A DNA stretch of 64,000 bases from Ochrobactrum vermis (GTDB taxonomy: Bacteria; Pseudomonadota; Alphaproteobacteria; Rhizobiales; Rhizobiaceae). Below are positions 9,194 to 18,301 of this stretch, one piece after another. Both the position numbers and the translations under genes were made by a program. Below the pieces are notes generated by a model. It had not been told where the DNA came from. It searched no databases and saw only the letters and a program-made list of their open reading frames with translations. Position 1 is the stretch's first letter, and every line of letters begins with the position of its first letter. The stretch lies in the NCBI RefSeq assembly GCF_002975205.1, contig NZ_PCOC01000002.1:248001-312000 (forward strand), written 5' to 3'.

Positions 9194-9709
9194 ATGACTT
9201 CGAAATCAATGAAAAATGCAATCGACGGCTTGACCTTATCCGTTGAAACGACTGACGAGCGCAAGATCGATATTGTCGAAAATGCGTTGCTTCTGGTTAT
9301 CGCGTGCTTTCTTGGATTGGTCGCGAACTGGGTTGGTACGGGCGTTACGCCCGTTCAGGCCTTGCCAGGCATGGCGGTGCTTTATGCCGCATCCATCGGT
9401 GGCTTAGTACTGGCGCGCTATATGCCTTTCTATCTGCCCAGCGTCGCCTGGGTTTCCCTCATTGCCATCCTCATCACAATTCCTGGCGTCCCGGGATCAG
9501 GGTTTGTGCTGGCGAAGGTTGGGGAACTCAACTTTTTGGCGCTGGCGACACCGGCGCTGGCGTATGGAGGTCTAGCATTGACGCGCAACGAATTCGAGAT
9601 TGCCCGTCGTTCCGGCTGGAAGATCGTCATCGTCGCTATCTGCGTTATGATCGGTACTTATCTCGGTTCGGTGGTTGTCGCCGATCTGACGTTGCGTATC
9701 ACGGGCTAA
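9194..9709 (+). CDS. Small integral membrane protein, partner of the DUF3100 protein
   Basis: 171 residues from the ATG at 9194, which follows the DUF3100 stop by 11 bases with an AAGGGA ribosome-binding site. A polar N-terminal stretch of about 35 residues is followed by four or five hydrophobic helices (ALLLVIACFLGLVANWVG; AVLYAASIGGLVLARYM; VAWVSLIAILITIPGV; FLALATPALAYGGLAL; IVIVAICVMIGTYLG). Not recognised as a named family. Spacing suggests that it works with the DUF3100 protein, possibly as two subunits of one transporter. Confidence 0.7.
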   Translation: MTSKSMKNAIDGLTLSVETTDERKIDIVENALLLVIACFLGLVANWVGTGVTPVQALPGMAVLYAASIGGLVLARYMPFYLPSVAWVSLIAILITIPGVPGSGFVLAKVGELNFLALATPALAYGGLALTRNEFEIARRSGWKIVIVAICVMIGTYLGSVVVADLTLRITG

Positions 9710-9766
9710 CCGTTTTGCGGTAGGGCGGTCAGCGGCCTGCCGCAAAAACGTAGGGAGATTTCTTTA

Positions 9767-10927
9767 ATGGCTGTTTTTCTCAGCGATGCCGACGTAGCGG
9801 AAGCGACGACTTGGCGCCATGATCTGCACCGACATCCTGAACTTGCTTTCGAGGAAAATTGGACCGCTGCCTTCATCGCGGAAAAGCTTCAGCTATGGGG
9901 TTTCAACGTTCGCTCTGGTTTTGCCGGAACCGGTGTGATCGGTAGCTTGACGCGGGGGACATCTAAACGCGCTATAGGCATCCGAGCCGATATGGATGCT
10001 TTGCCAATCGTTGAAAAGAGCGGTGTTGAATATACGTCGGAGACTTCGGGAAAAATGCATGCCTGTGGTCATGACGGGCATGTAACCATGGCTCTCGCTG
10101 CAGCAAAAGCTGTCAGGAAACTTGATTTTGACGGAACCGTGCATTTCATTTTCCAGCCTGCAGAGGAGAACGAAGGCGGTGGTCGTGAAATGGTTCGCGA
10201 AGGACTGTTTACGGACTTTCCCGTCGATGCGGTTTATGGGCTGCACAATTGGCCTGCATTCGGTGTTGGAACTTGTGCAGCTCGCGATGATGCGATGATG
10301 GCAGCTTTCGGCACGTTCGAGATCGAGCTGATTGGCAAGGGCGCGCACGGAGCGATGCCGCATGACGGTGCCGACCCTGTGGTCGCCGCCGCGCAATTGG
10401 TCACAGCTTTGCAGACCATTGCCAGTCGCAATGTTTCGCCGCTGGAATCTGCTGTTGTTTCCGTAACGCAGATGCATGGCGGTGACGCCTGGAATGTCAT
10501 TCCAGAAAACATGATCATCCGTGGAACCACCCGCTGGTTCTCGCCAGATGTCGGCGAGACGATTGCCCGCCGGATGCAGGCGCTTGCCACTTCGGTTGCT
10601 GAAGGTTTTGGCTGTACGGCGCGGGTCGATTATGAAGAACGTTATCCGTCAACGATCAATACAGCAGAAAATGCCCGCAAAATCCGTGAACTGTCTGTTT
10701 CACCCGAGCTTGGTCTCCGGGTTCTTGATGTTGCCCCAAGCATGGCAGCCGAAGATTTCGCTTTCATGCTGCACGAGAAACCGGGTTGTTACTTCTGGCT
10801 TGGTAGCCGTCGTGACGGTCTCAATCCGGGTTTGCATTCGCCTTATTACGATTTCAATGACGCGCTTCTACCAATAGGCGCCAATTTTTGGATCAAACTG
10901 ATTGCAAGCGAACTGGCGTCCAGCTGA
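9767..10927 (+). CDS. M20 family amidohydrolase (hippurate-hydrolase-like)
   Basis: 386 residues with the M20D pattern: RHDLHRHPELAFEE, GIRADMDALP, the metal ligands Cys100 and His102 (MHACGHDGH), Glu133-Glu134 (QPAEENEGG) and a C-terminal histidine in GLHSPYYDFND. These enzymes hydrolyse N-acyl amino acids, hippurate or indole-3-acetyl-amino acids, releasing the free amino acid. No signal peptide, so it acts in the cytoplasm on an imported amide. 57 bases after the small membrane protein. A second enzyme of the same type is encoded at 43957. Confidence 0.9.
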   Translation: MAVFLSDADVAEATTWRHDLHRHPELAFEENWTAAFIAEKLQLWGFNVRSGFAGTGVIGSLTRGTSKRAIGIRADMDALPIVEKSGVEYTSETSGKMHACGHDGHVTMALAAAKAVRKLDFDGTVHFIFQPAEENEGGGREMVREGLFTDFPVDAVYGLHNWPAFGVGTCAARDDAMMAAFGTFEIELIGKGAHGAMPHDGADPVVAAAQLVTALQTIASRNVSPLESAVVSVTQMHGGDAWNVIPENMIIRGTTRWFSPDVGETIARRMQALATSVAEGFGCTARVDYEERYPSTINTAENARKIRELSVSPELGLRVLDVAPSMAAEDFAFMLHEKPGCYFWLGSRRDGLNPGLHSPYYDFNDALLPIGANFWIKLIASELASS

Positions 10928-10991
10928 TTGCTGCTTTTGCGTTATTCCCATTGTCCATTGATCCTTGATGCCAACTCAGCAACATAGTGCC

Positions 10992-11897
10992 ATGGAAACG
11001 CTTGACGCGAAAGAATTGCGGATGTTCATGGCGGTCGTCCGGATCGGATCGATCCGAGGTGCTGCCGAACATATGCACGTTGCACCTTCTGTTGTGAGCC
11101 GTCAGATTGCCGAAACAGAACGAAATATTGGTTTGCCTCTGTTCGAACGAAACGCGCGTGGCATGGCTTTGACCGAAGCTGGCGAGTTGGTCCTAGAACA
11201 TAGCAGACGGATTCTGGAAGAGCATAGTCTCCTGACTGAACAACTAGGCTTTCTTAAGGGGGTGCAACAAAGGCGTGTCCGCATTCTGTGCGGTGAGGGG
11301 TTTCTAGCCGACATTCTGCAATATGGTCTTGGTTCCTTCGTCAAAATCTATCCCGATGTGCAGTATGATCTGCAGCTTGGTGGCACGGAGAGCGTTCTGG
11401 ATGGGATTGCCAACGGAGACGCCGATATCGGCATTGCCTACAATCCGTTGATTGACGCCCGTGTTCGTTCGCTTGCCATCTCGAAACAGCCACTCTGCGT
11501 AATTGCACCACCAGGGCATCCACTATTGGCGAAAGATAGGTTGGAACTGGCTGACTGCTTAGGCTTGCCCAACGCGCTGCTGGGACCGGGGCATGGAATT
11601 ACTCAGCTAGTCACGCGAGTTGCCGCTGACCATGGTTTTGCAATCTCCCCCCTTGTAGAAACGACATCGATTGATGTTTTGAGGCGCTTCGTAATTGCTG
11701 GACTTGGCATATCGTTTCTGCCTCGTTTTGCTGTTTCCACTGAGTTGGCTCGCGGCGCCGTCGCCATACGCGAGCTTTCCGATTCACTTCTGGCTGAAGC
11801 GAGTGCACACCTGATGGTACGTGCCCGGCGCCGTTTGCCGCTGTCGGTCGAGCGATTGAGTGGATTTCTTGCAAATAACATGGTGGCATTTAAATAA
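10992..11897 (+). CDS. LysR-family transcriptional regulator
   Basis: 301 residues from METLDAKEL at 10992; the usual LysR spacing to the helix-turn-helix (GSIRGAAEHMHVAPSVVSRQIAETERNIGLPLFER) favours this start over the ones at 10965-10968. The co-inducer domain follows. It is encoded in the same direction inside the catabolic cluster (64 bases after the M20 gene), so it probably regulates the cluster and is itself part of it. Confidence 0.85.
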   Translation: METLDAKELRMFMAVVRIGSIRGAAEHMHVAPSVVSRQIAETERNIGLPLFERNARGMALTEAGELVLEHSRRILEEHSLLTEQLGFLKGVQQRRVRILCGEGFLADILQYGLGSFVKIYPDVQYDLQLGGTESVLDGIANGDADIGIAYNPLIDARVRSLAISKQPLCVIAPPGHPLLAKDRLELADCLGLPNALLGPGHGITQLVTRVAADHGFAISPLVETTSIDVLRRFVIAGLGISFLPRFAVSTELARGAVAIRELSDSLLAEASAHLMVRARRRLPLSVERLSGFLANNMVAFK

Positions 11898-12038
11898 GTC
11901 ACTCCACCACTGTTGCTCATCACGGGACGCAGCGTTGTCTGCAAACCGGCTATGCGGCTGAGCGCTTTGGTGCGAGCCTCTCTCCATCCAAAACGTGATC
12001 GGCTTCAAGGCCGCTCGATGGAACAAGGGAGATGTGGA

Positions 12039-12926
12039 ATGGCACAACAGGTAAAACCGGTGATCGGCGTGGTCGGCCTCGGCAGTATGGGCCTCGGCAT
12101 GGCGCAGACCTTGGCAGAAAAAGGCTTTACTACGCTCGGCTTTGATTTGTCTGCAGAGCGTAAGGCGCTGGCGCAAAGCGCGAATGTAACGCCCGCAGAC
12201 ACGCTCGATCTATTGTTTGAAAAATCTGATTTTCTGGTTTTCTCACTTCCGACGGCGCGTGATGTCGAGAATGTAGTCTATGCACATATCCATCAGTTGG
12301 GTGAAGGACGCGGACGTGTGGTCATCATCGATACGTCGACCTCCGAACCGGATGTGAGCCGCGCGCTTGCGCAGAAGCTAGATGCACTCGGCCATGGATT
12401 CCTTGACGCCCCAGTGAGCGGTGGCCCGTCAGGAGCCGCTTCCGGCAGACTGACAATGATGATTGGGGGCAACGATGCGGATCTGGCGTTGGCGCAACCC
12501 ATTATCGAATCTATGGCGGCCAAGGCATTGCATGTTGGACCGAGCGGCGCGGGCAATGTTGCGAAGCTCGTCAACAATCTGCTTGCTGCGGCCCATATGG
12601 TGACAACCGGCGAGGGCCTCAAACTAGCACTTGCCGCTGGAATAAGTCCCGAATCTGCTCTCCGCGTTCTGAACGCTGCTTCCGGTAAATCTATGATGAG
12701 CGAAGTTCATTTCCCGACCTGGATAATGAATGACCGGTTCGATAGCGGTTTTTCGATGGGGTTGATGCGCAAGGATGTACGCTTGGCACAGGAAATGGCC
12801 GAACGCACGGGCGCGGATATTCCCCTGACATCTGTCGTGGCAAAGCTGTGGGCTGATTCCGACCATCTTAAGGACAGCGAAGACTTCACTCGCATGGGCA
12901 CCTTTCAGCCTGTTTCATCAAAGTAA
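12039..12926 (+). CDS. NAD(P)-dependent beta-hydroxyacid dehydrogenase (3-hydroxyisobutyrate dehydrogenase family)
   Basis: 295 residues from the ATG at 12039 (AAGGGAGATG upstream). Rossmann motif GLGSMGLGM (13-21), substrate-loop DAPVSGGPSGAASG and the catalytic-lysine helix GAGNVAKLVNN mark the 3-hydroxyisobutyrate / 2-hydroxy-3-oxopropionate (tartronate semialdehyde) reductase family. It is followed after 11 bases by an aldehyde dehydrogenase: together they would oxidise a hydroxyacid to an aldehyde acid and then to an acid. Confidence 0.88.
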   Translation: MAQQVKPVIGVVGLGSMGLGMAQTLAEKGFTTLGFDLSAERKALAQSANVTPADTLDLLFEKSDFLVFSLPTARDVENVVYAHIHQLGEGRGRVVIIDTSTSEPDVSRALAQKLDALGHGFLDAPVSGGPSGAASGRLTMMIGGNDADLALAQPIIESMAAKALHVGPSGAGNVAKLVNNLLAAAHMVTTGEGLKLALAAGISPESALRVLNAASGKSMMSEVHFPTWIMNDRFDSGFSMGLMRKDVRLAQEMAERTGADIPLTSVVAKLWADSDHLKDSEDFTRMGTFQPVSSK

Positions 12927-12937
12927 AGAGCTGAACA

Positions 12938-14482
12938 ATGACGCTTAGAATTGATCCCGATATACAAGCCGCACGTATTGCTGAAATTTTCAAAGGCTTC
13001 TTTCCAGGAGGGGTGATCGGCAGTTTTGTGAATGGCGACATTGTTGCTGGAAGCGGTGCCGAACAGAACCTAACAGACCCGGCCACCGGTAAAGTTTTTG
13101 CTTCTTTTAAGGATGCGGACCAAGCGATTATCGACGCAGCGATGGATAGTGCTGCTCGCGCCCAAAAGGAGTGGGTGGCTCAGACAGCATCTGCCCGTGG
13201 GCGCGTGATGAACGAAATCGCCCGGCGTATCCGCGAACATGCTCCATTGATTGCTGAGATCGAAAGCCGTTCCGCTGGACGCCCCATCCGCGATATTCGT
13301 GGCGAGGCGGTTCGAGTTGCCGAGATGTTCGAGTATTATGCTGGCTGGTGTGACAAGCTCTACGGTGATGTCATTCCGGTGCCAAGCAGTCATCTCAATT
13401 ATACACGCCATGAACCAATTGGCGTCGTTACACAGATCACGCCGTGGAATGCCCCTCTTTTCACCGGTGGGTGGCAGATCGCGCCGGCAATTTGTGCTGG
13501 CAATGGCGTTGTCATTAAGCCATCTGAACTGACACCGCTTTCGACCCTTATCATTGGCTTGATGTGCGAGCAGGGTGGTGCGCCGCGTGGTCTGGTCAAC
13601 GTAATTGCCGGACGGGGCCCCACCGCTGGGCAGGCTGCAGTTTCTCATCCACGCACGGGACTTGTTGTTTTTGTTGGTTCGGCACAGGCCGGTTCGGCGA
13701 TTGCGGCAGTGGCTGCCAGGAATGTTGTACCATGCATTCTCGAACTGGGCGGCAAATCAGGTAACATCGTCTTCCCAGATGCCAATATAGACCGTGCGAT
13801 CATTGGTGCGCAGTCGGCCATCTTCAGCGGAGCGGGCCAGAGTTGCGTTTCCGGATCACGCTTGCTGGTTCACCGGTCCATTCATCAGGAATTTGTGGAA
13901 CGCTACGCTGATGCCGCCAATCGTATCGTCGTGGGGGATCCATATGACGATAGATCACATATCGGTCCCATCAACAACGCGCGGCAATGGTCGAAGATCG
14001 ATCAGATGGTTCGAGATGGTGTGGCCGACGGTGCGGTGCTTGCTGCAGGCGGAAAGAAGCCGGACGCACTGGAGGAAACGGGTGGCTACTATTATGCGCC
14101 GACGATCCTCGATCGTGTTGATCCGGCAATGACGATTGCCAAGGAAGAAGTGTTTGGCCCGGTTGTGGCTGTCATGCCTTTCGATGACGAGGCGGAAGCA
14201 ATTGCGCTAGCCAATGACAATCCTTATGGCCTTGCCGGAGCAGTCTGGACGGAAAATGTCGCACGTGCTCATCGTATCGCGGCCAATGTGCGTGCCGGAA
14301 CCTTCTGGATTAATGGCTACAAGACCATTTCAGTCATGTCTCCTTTTGGCGGTTTCGGCCGCAGCGGTTATGGTCGCTCGAGCGGTAAGGATGCGTTGAT
14401 GGCATACACGCAAGCAAAGAGTATCTGGGTGGAGACAGCTGAAAACCCGGCTGTAACTTTCGGTTACTCGCCAGAAGCTTGA
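12938..14482 (+). CDS. Aldehyde dehydrogenase family protein
   Basis: 514 residues. Motifs of NAD(P)-aldehyde dehydrogenases are complete: ITPWNAPL (167-174), VIKPSELTP, Glu269 (LELGGKSGN), nucleophile Cys303 (GAGQSCVSGS) and EEVFGPVV near the C-terminus. It is the last gene of the 8.3-14.5 kb cluster. The partner dehydrogenase directly upstream suggests an aldehyde intermediate formed from the hydrolysis product. The exact substrate is unknown. Confidence 0.9.
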   Translation: MTLRIDPDIQAARIAEIFKGFFPGGVIGSFVNGDIVAGSGAEQNLTDPATGKVFASFKDADQAIIDAAMDSAARAQKEWVAQTASARGRVMNEIARRIREHAPLIAEIESRSAGRPIRDIRGEAVRVAEMFEYYAGWCDKLYGDVIPVPSSHLNYTRHEPIGVVTQITPWNAPLFTGGWQIAPAICAGNGVVIKPSELTPLSTLIIGLMCEQGGAPRGLVNVIAGRGPTAGQAAVSHPRTGLVVFVGSAQAGSAIAAVAARNVVPCILELGGKSGNIVFPDANIDRAIIGAQSAIFSGAGQSCVSGSRLLVHRSIHQEFVERYADAANRIVVGDPYDDRSHIGPINNARQWSKIDQMVRDGVADGAVLAAGGKKPDALEETGGYYYAPTILDRVDPAMTIAKEEVFGPVVAVMPFDDEAEAIALANDNPYGLAGAVWTENVARAHRIAANVRAGTFWINGYKTISVMSPFGGFGRSGYGRSSGKDALMAYTQAKSIWVETAENPAVTFGYSPEA

Positions 14483-14484
14483 TT

Positions 14485-14546
14485 GGATGGATGGATGGAT
14501 GGCAGCAAGGATTCGAGATAACGAAACGATTACAAACCTTGCTGCC
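14485..14546 (+). terminator. GGAT tandem repeat and 10-bp inverted repeat after the aldehyde dehydrogenase gene
   Basis: Four GGAT units (14485-14500) start two bases after the stop codon. They run into a perfect inverted repeat GGCAGCAAGG (14501-14510) / CCTTGCTGCC (14537-14546) with a 26-base loop, followed by GTACTTTTCC. This is a plausible transcription terminator for the operon, though the loop is long. Confidence 0.5.
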
Positions 14547-14630
14547 GTACTTTTCCTAACCAAGCAGGCTTCACGAAAGTGGATCGGGATGAAGATATAG
14601 GTAGAAGCGAATGCTTGAGGTTAAATGTAG

Positions 14631-14894
14631 GTTTCGCACCAGACAGCAGGTCTGTTCAGCGTAGCGGCGACAGTTACCAACATCTTCGGCAATCTCATTG
14701 CCGGGTTACTTCTGTCGCGAAGTGTGGCAGGGGCTATACTGCTCGTCTGGGCGATTCTTGCAATGGGCTCGTCGGCCTCGGCTTTTTTCATGCTCCTGCT
14801 GTCGGACGCGCCGCTGCCGGGAAGTGCAAACGGGTTGCTAGACATTTTGGCGAGCCGATCAATCCGATGCGGCTTGGAGGCGTCGCAGCTCTGA
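14631..14894 (+). pseudogene. Fragment of an MFS transporter gene
   Basis: The frame 14631-14894 is open between two stops and reads HQTAGLFSVAATVTNIFGN, then LIAGLLLSR and GAILLVWAILAMGSSASAFF, which resembles the middle of CynX/NimT-type MFS proteins. There is no start codon and only about 85 codons, so this is a remnant. It ends 52 bases before the 3' end of the LysR gene on the other strand. Confidence 0.6.
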
Positions 14895-14946
14895 GGCGTG
14901 CCGACTGAGCGCGTGCGACGGCACGACAATTTAGCATCTATAAACG

Positions 14947-15828
14947 TCAGGTTTGTTGCCGAAACCAATCCAGCAGTGTCGTGAGCCGTTCTTTTGCGGG
15001 GTGGTTCGGGAGGAATACCGCCCAATAGGTTGGCCCGGGCATAGCGATGTCTGAGAGCCGCAAGAGCGTGCCTGCTTTTAATTGAACGCCGACGAGATGT
15101 TCGGAGGCGAGCACGGCTCCCTGGCCAACCAGAGCGGCATCCAAAGCGTGGACTTCTTCGGAAAATGTCTGGGTGATGTTCGGTGAAGCTCCGTCAGCCT
15201 GGGCATGGGCCTGCCATCGCTCCCAGTTCGGCGCATTAGCCGCTCCCGATCTCCAACGATAGTGCAGCAACGGCAGTGTGAGGACTTGATCTGGCGAAAG
15301 CGGCTCCGCGCCCGACAGCAGGCCGGGAGCGCACACGGGTACAAAGCGGTCGGGAAACAGCCGGTGCCATTCGGCATCCGTGCCGGAGCGCTCAGCATAG
15401 CGTATCGCCATGTCGATACCCGAGGCATGCAGATCCGTGATACGGTCATCCGCCTCAATGGCAACGCTCAATCCTGTCTGCTCGCGCAGGTGCGGAAGTC
15501 GTGTCATCAACCACCTGCTGGCGAAAGCCATTGTGACGGAGAGCCTCAGCGGGCCATCCGGACCATCGGACAACTGTTCTATGGCGGTTGCGATGCGATC
15601 AAGGGAATCTCTGAGCACGGGGAACAGTTTTTCGCCCGCTGGCGAAAGCCGCACGGGGCGCGGATAGCGACGAAACAGCTCGACTCCCAAAATTTCCTCA
15701 AGGTGTCGCACTTGATGACTGATCGCCGTCGGCGTCAGATGCAACTCTTCGGCCGCCCGCGTGAAATGCAGATGACGAGCGGCGGCCTCGAAGGCGCGCA
15801 AGCCATGGAGCGGTGGAAGCTTTCGCAT
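14947..15828 (-). CDS. LysR-family regulator of the GcvA type
   Basis: 293 residues from MRKLPPLHGLRAFEAAARHL (ATG at 15828), the typical GcvA-like start. Helix-turn-helix FTRAAEELHLTPTAISHQVRHLE; later YAERSGTDAEWHRLFPD and GQGAVLASEHLV are usual for this subgroup. Divergent from the paired SMR genes, with a perfect LysR-type dyad at 15860-15878 in between, so it most probably controls the SMR-deaminase operon. Confidence 0.9.
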   Translation of the reverse strand: MRKLPPLHGLRAFEAAARHLHFTRAAEELHLTPTAISHQVRHLEEILGVELFRRYPRPVRLSPAGEKLFPVLRDSLDRIATAIEQLSDGPDGPLRLSVTMAFASRWLMTRLPHLREQTGLSVAIEADDRITDLHASGIDMAIRYAERSGTDAEWHRLFPDRFVPVCAPGLLSGAEPLSPDQVLTLPLLHYRWRSGAANAPNWERWQAHAQADGASPNITQTFSEEVHALDAALVGQGAVLASEHLVGVQLKAGTLLRLSDIAMPGPTYWAVFLPNHPAKERLTTLLDWFRQQT

Positions 15829-15859
15829 CGATAGACCTCCAGAGACTAAGTACTGTTCA

Positions 15860-15878
15860 GGATGAATCTGATTCATCC
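15860..15878. promoter_or_regulatory. LysR-type binding site (perfect dyad)
   Basis: GGATGAATCTGATTCATCC is a perfect dyad with 9-bp arms around one base and contains the T-N11-A LysR box (TGAATCTGATTCA). It lies 32 bases upstream of the LysR start and 87 bases before the first SMR gene. Confidence 0.7.
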
Positions 15879-15964
15879 AGCCCCTGAGATATACGCTTTG
15901 GCCAGGTTTTTCTACGCCTGATAATTTCAAAGGCAATCCCAACCAGCGATGAAAGGAAAATACG

Positions 15965-16285
15965 ATGAGCTGGCTATATCTTGGAATTGCCGTGGTCTTC
16001 GAAATAGCGGTTGCAATCAGTGCAGGCAGTGCGAAAGGTTTCACGCATATCGGGTGGACCGTCGTAACCCTCGTCAGCGGCGCGATCGCCACCTTCTTCC
16101 TCAGCCTCGCGCTGCTCACCTTCGACGTTGGCGTCGGTTACGCAATCTGGACCTCTGTGGCGGGCGTCGGCATCGTTGTCCTGGGCACATTGTTCTTCGG
16201 CCAGCAATTGAACCTGAAGAAGCTGCTCGGGATCGTCCTCGTCATCGGTGGGGTCGTCGGTCTGCGCCTTAGCGGTGCGGCATAG
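15965..16285 (+). CDS. Small multidrug resistance (SMR) family protein, subunit 1
   Basis: 106 residues, four membrane helices, with the essential membrane glutamate at position 13 (VVFEIAVAIS) and the GYAIWTSVAGVG segment. The sequence resembles the Gdx/SugE branch more than EmrE. A second, different SMR gene follows after 48 bases, so the two probably form a heterodimer, as in YkkCD or EbrAB. Substrates of the Gdx branch are guanidinium and related small cations; that assignment is not proven here. Confidence 0.87.
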   Translation: MSWLYLGIAVVFEIAVAISAGSAKGFTHIGWTVVTLVSGAIATFFLSLALLTFDVGVGYAIWTSVAGVGIVVLGTLFFGQQLNLKKLLGIVLVIGGVVGLRLSGAA

Positions 16286-16333
16286 AGGGCGCCTTCCCCC
16301 ACGCAACTCGTCCCGAACTGAAAGGAAACCGAA

Positions 16334-16708
16334 ATGACACTTACAAATGAACAACCACAAAGCAGCGGGCGCGCCTGGACCATGTTGATGCTGGCAAGCG
16401 CATTTGAGATTGGCTATGCACTCAGCGTCGGAGGCAGTCAGGCCTTTACGGTTCTTGGCTGGTCCGTTGCCGCTTTGCTCTTCTTCCTGCTAACGCTTTA
16501 TTTCCTCAGTGCCGCGCTGCGTACGATCGACGTGGGAATTGGCTACGCTGTATGGGCGGGCATTGGTTCCGTTGGCGCGGCCTCAGCTGGCACCGTTCTC
16601 TTCGATCAATCTCTGACGCCGATGCAGGCATTCTGGCTCGCAGTCATTATCGCCGGAGTCGTGTGGCTGAAGCTCGCAGATAGTTCGAAGCTCCAAAGGA
16701 CTGCATGA
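16334..16708 (+). CDS. Small multidrug resistance (SMR) family protein, subunit 2
   Basis: 124 residues. A polar extension of 13 residues precedes four helices; the membrane glutamate is Glu25 (ASAFEIGYALS), and GIGYAVWAGIGSVGAA matches the SMR signature. It ends within the start of the deaminase gene (overlap ATGA), so export and deamination are translationally linked. Confidence 0.87.
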   Translation: MTLTNEQPQSSGRAWTMLMLASAFEIGYALSVGGSQAFTVLGWSVAALLFFLLTLYFLSAALRTIDVGIGYAVWAGIGSVGAASAGTVLFDQSLTPMQAFWLAVIIAGVVWLKLADSSKLQRTA

Positions 16709-17193
16709 TGGCTGATATCCGCTCAAACCGCTACACTCCACTCATGGAGGAGGTTGTTGCCTTTTCCATGGACTGTGTCCACAAAGGCGGTATTCCATTC
16801 ACCGCCTTTGTCGTTGATCAGAATGGCCAGATCCTTGGGCGCGGGATCAACCGTGTCCGGTCGCATCACGATCCGACCGCTCATGCCGAGGTCGAGGCGA
16901 TACGTGAAGCCTGCCGCACGCACGGCACCACCCAACTGACCGGAGCGACGCTGCTCGCGTCGGGAGAGCCATGTGCGATGTGCTACATGAGTGCGCGTTG
17001 TGCGGGAATCTCGCAGGTATTTTTTGCTGTGGACCGTGACGAGGCCGCGTCACATGGCTTCGACTATCGCGACGGCTATCATCTCTTCGCTGATGATCCG
17101 CAGATTTGGTTGTTGCCTGAGGTAAACAAACTGGCAGTAGCGGAAGGATTGCGTCCTTTTTTGATGTTTCGTCCAAAACAATGCGATCCGTAG
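16705..17193 (+). CDS. Zinc-dependent nucleoside/guanine deaminase-like protein
   Basis: 162 residues of the cytidine/deoxycytidylate deaminase fold. Zinc ligands and catalytic acid are intact: His60-Ala-Glu62 (PTAHAEVEAI) and Cys90-x-x-Cys93 (GEPCAMC). The best family match by eye is the bacterial guanine deaminase (GuaD) group rather than TadA. Its overlap with the second SMR gene implies that the exported compound and the deaminase substrate are connected, for example guanine-like or guanidino compounds; this is inference. Confidence 0.83.
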   Translation: MMADIRSNRYTPLMEEVVAFSMDCVHKGGIPFTAFVVDQNGQILGRGINRVRSHHDPTAHAEVEAIREACRTHGTTQLTGATLLASGEPCAMCYMSARCAGISQVFFAVDRDEAASHGFDYRDGYHLFADDPQIWLLPEVNKLAVAEGLRPFLMFRPKQCDP

Positions 17194-17503
17194 GAGCAGC
17201 ATGCCACCTCTTTTGGGAGTGTCATGCGCGGGCGGCATGCTTAGTAACCAGCGAAAGGGCGAAGCTTGTGGTAACCACCGAGACCGAGATCAGGACATCG
17301 CGGCGGCTGAGAAGTAGTCCAAAAGTGGACGTTGGAGGCATTGATGAGTCTCCGCGAGCTTTTCAAAGACAGGAGGGATCCTACGCAATCGCCGCACTTG
17401 AGCGCATTTGTCAGTAGAAGGCTTTCCTGTAAGAGGAAGGCGGCGAGGGCCGGTAAACAGATTGTCCTGACCCCCACCGAAACGTTCTCAATGCCCGCGG
17501 GGA
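17194..17503. other. Gene-free stretch
   Basis: No supported gene. An inverted repeat AGCATGCC (17199-17206) / GGCATGCT (17234-17241) directly after the deaminase stop could end that transcript. The rest shows no feature I can name. Confidence 0.4.
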
Positions 17504-18148
17504 TCAGCCGGTTACCGGCGTGTTGAGAAGCTGCTGTTCCCAAAGATAGGCGATGCCGCTGCCGCCGAAGTGCTGAATAAGAATCTCGGTCAGTTCCTCG
17601 ACGTGCTCTGTGCGCGCCCAATCGCGTTGCCATTCGCCTGCGAGCGCCATCACGGTCATCACATTCGCGCCGGCGGAGATCATTCGCTGGATGGCAACTT
17701 CGTGAGATTCCTTCGAAATCCCGCCTGAGGCGTCAGTGATCACGGTCACGTCCCAGCCTTCTCCGGCAGCTTGAATCACAGGCATTGCCACGCAAACCTC
17801 AGTCCACAGGCCGGCGATGATCAGCTGCTTACGGCCGGTCGCCTTGACGACGTTCACCACATTCTCATCCTGCCAGGTATTCACCCAAGTGCGATCGATG
17901 ACTTCCTGGTCCCGAAATACGTCGGTGACCTGTTTGAAGAGACGTCCGCCGCGCGCCGCAATCACGCTTGTGAGTACCGTCGGAACATTGAATGCTTTTG
18001 CCAGCTTCGCCAGCGCGGTCGTGTTGTTGACCACAGCCTGCGGATCGTGACTATTGAGATTTGCGAGCTGATAAGGTTGGTGATCGATCAGAACGAGGAC
18101 CGAGTCTTCGGGACGAAGAAGAGAACCGAGTCCGTTACGAAGGGTCAT
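17504..18148 (-). CDS. YcaC-like isochorismatase-family hydrolase
   Basis: 214 residues from MTLRNGLGSLLRPEDSVLV (ATG at 18148). Catalytic Asp22 (VLIDHQPYQ) and Cys119 (GLWTEVCVAM) are present; the residue usually compared with the catalytic lysine is Arg86 (VIDRTWVNTW), as in YcaC-type proteins. Substrate unknown. It is divergent from a LysR gene (18302), which probably controls it. Confidence 0.87.
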   Translation of the reverse strand: MTLRNGLGSLLRPEDSVLVLIDHQPYQLANLNSHDPQAVVNNTTALAKLAKAFNVPTVLTSVIAARGGRLFKQVTDVFRDQEVIDRTWVNTWQDENVVNVVKATGRKQLIIAGLWTEVCVAMPVIQAAGEGWDVTVITDASGGISKESHEVAIQRMISAGANVMTVMALAGEWQRDWARTEHVEELTEILIQHFGGSGIAYLWEQQLLNTPVTG

Positions 18149-18301
18149 CAAGTCTTCCTTTCTCTGCCGCCATAACGGCGATGGGTTCAAGCGAGACAAG
18201 CGTCAGCCTGCGACGTTGCCAGAATGTAATTTGCCGTTCCAATTGTTGGCGCGATAGTGCCAAGATCTGGCAAGCTGTGTCGCGAAACAAGGGACGCCGA
18301 A

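Noticed and set aside
15829..15964. ykkC (guanidine) riboswitch before the SMR genes
   Set aside because: The leader is short and lacks the conserved ACG-rich loops; the LysR dyad explains regulation better.
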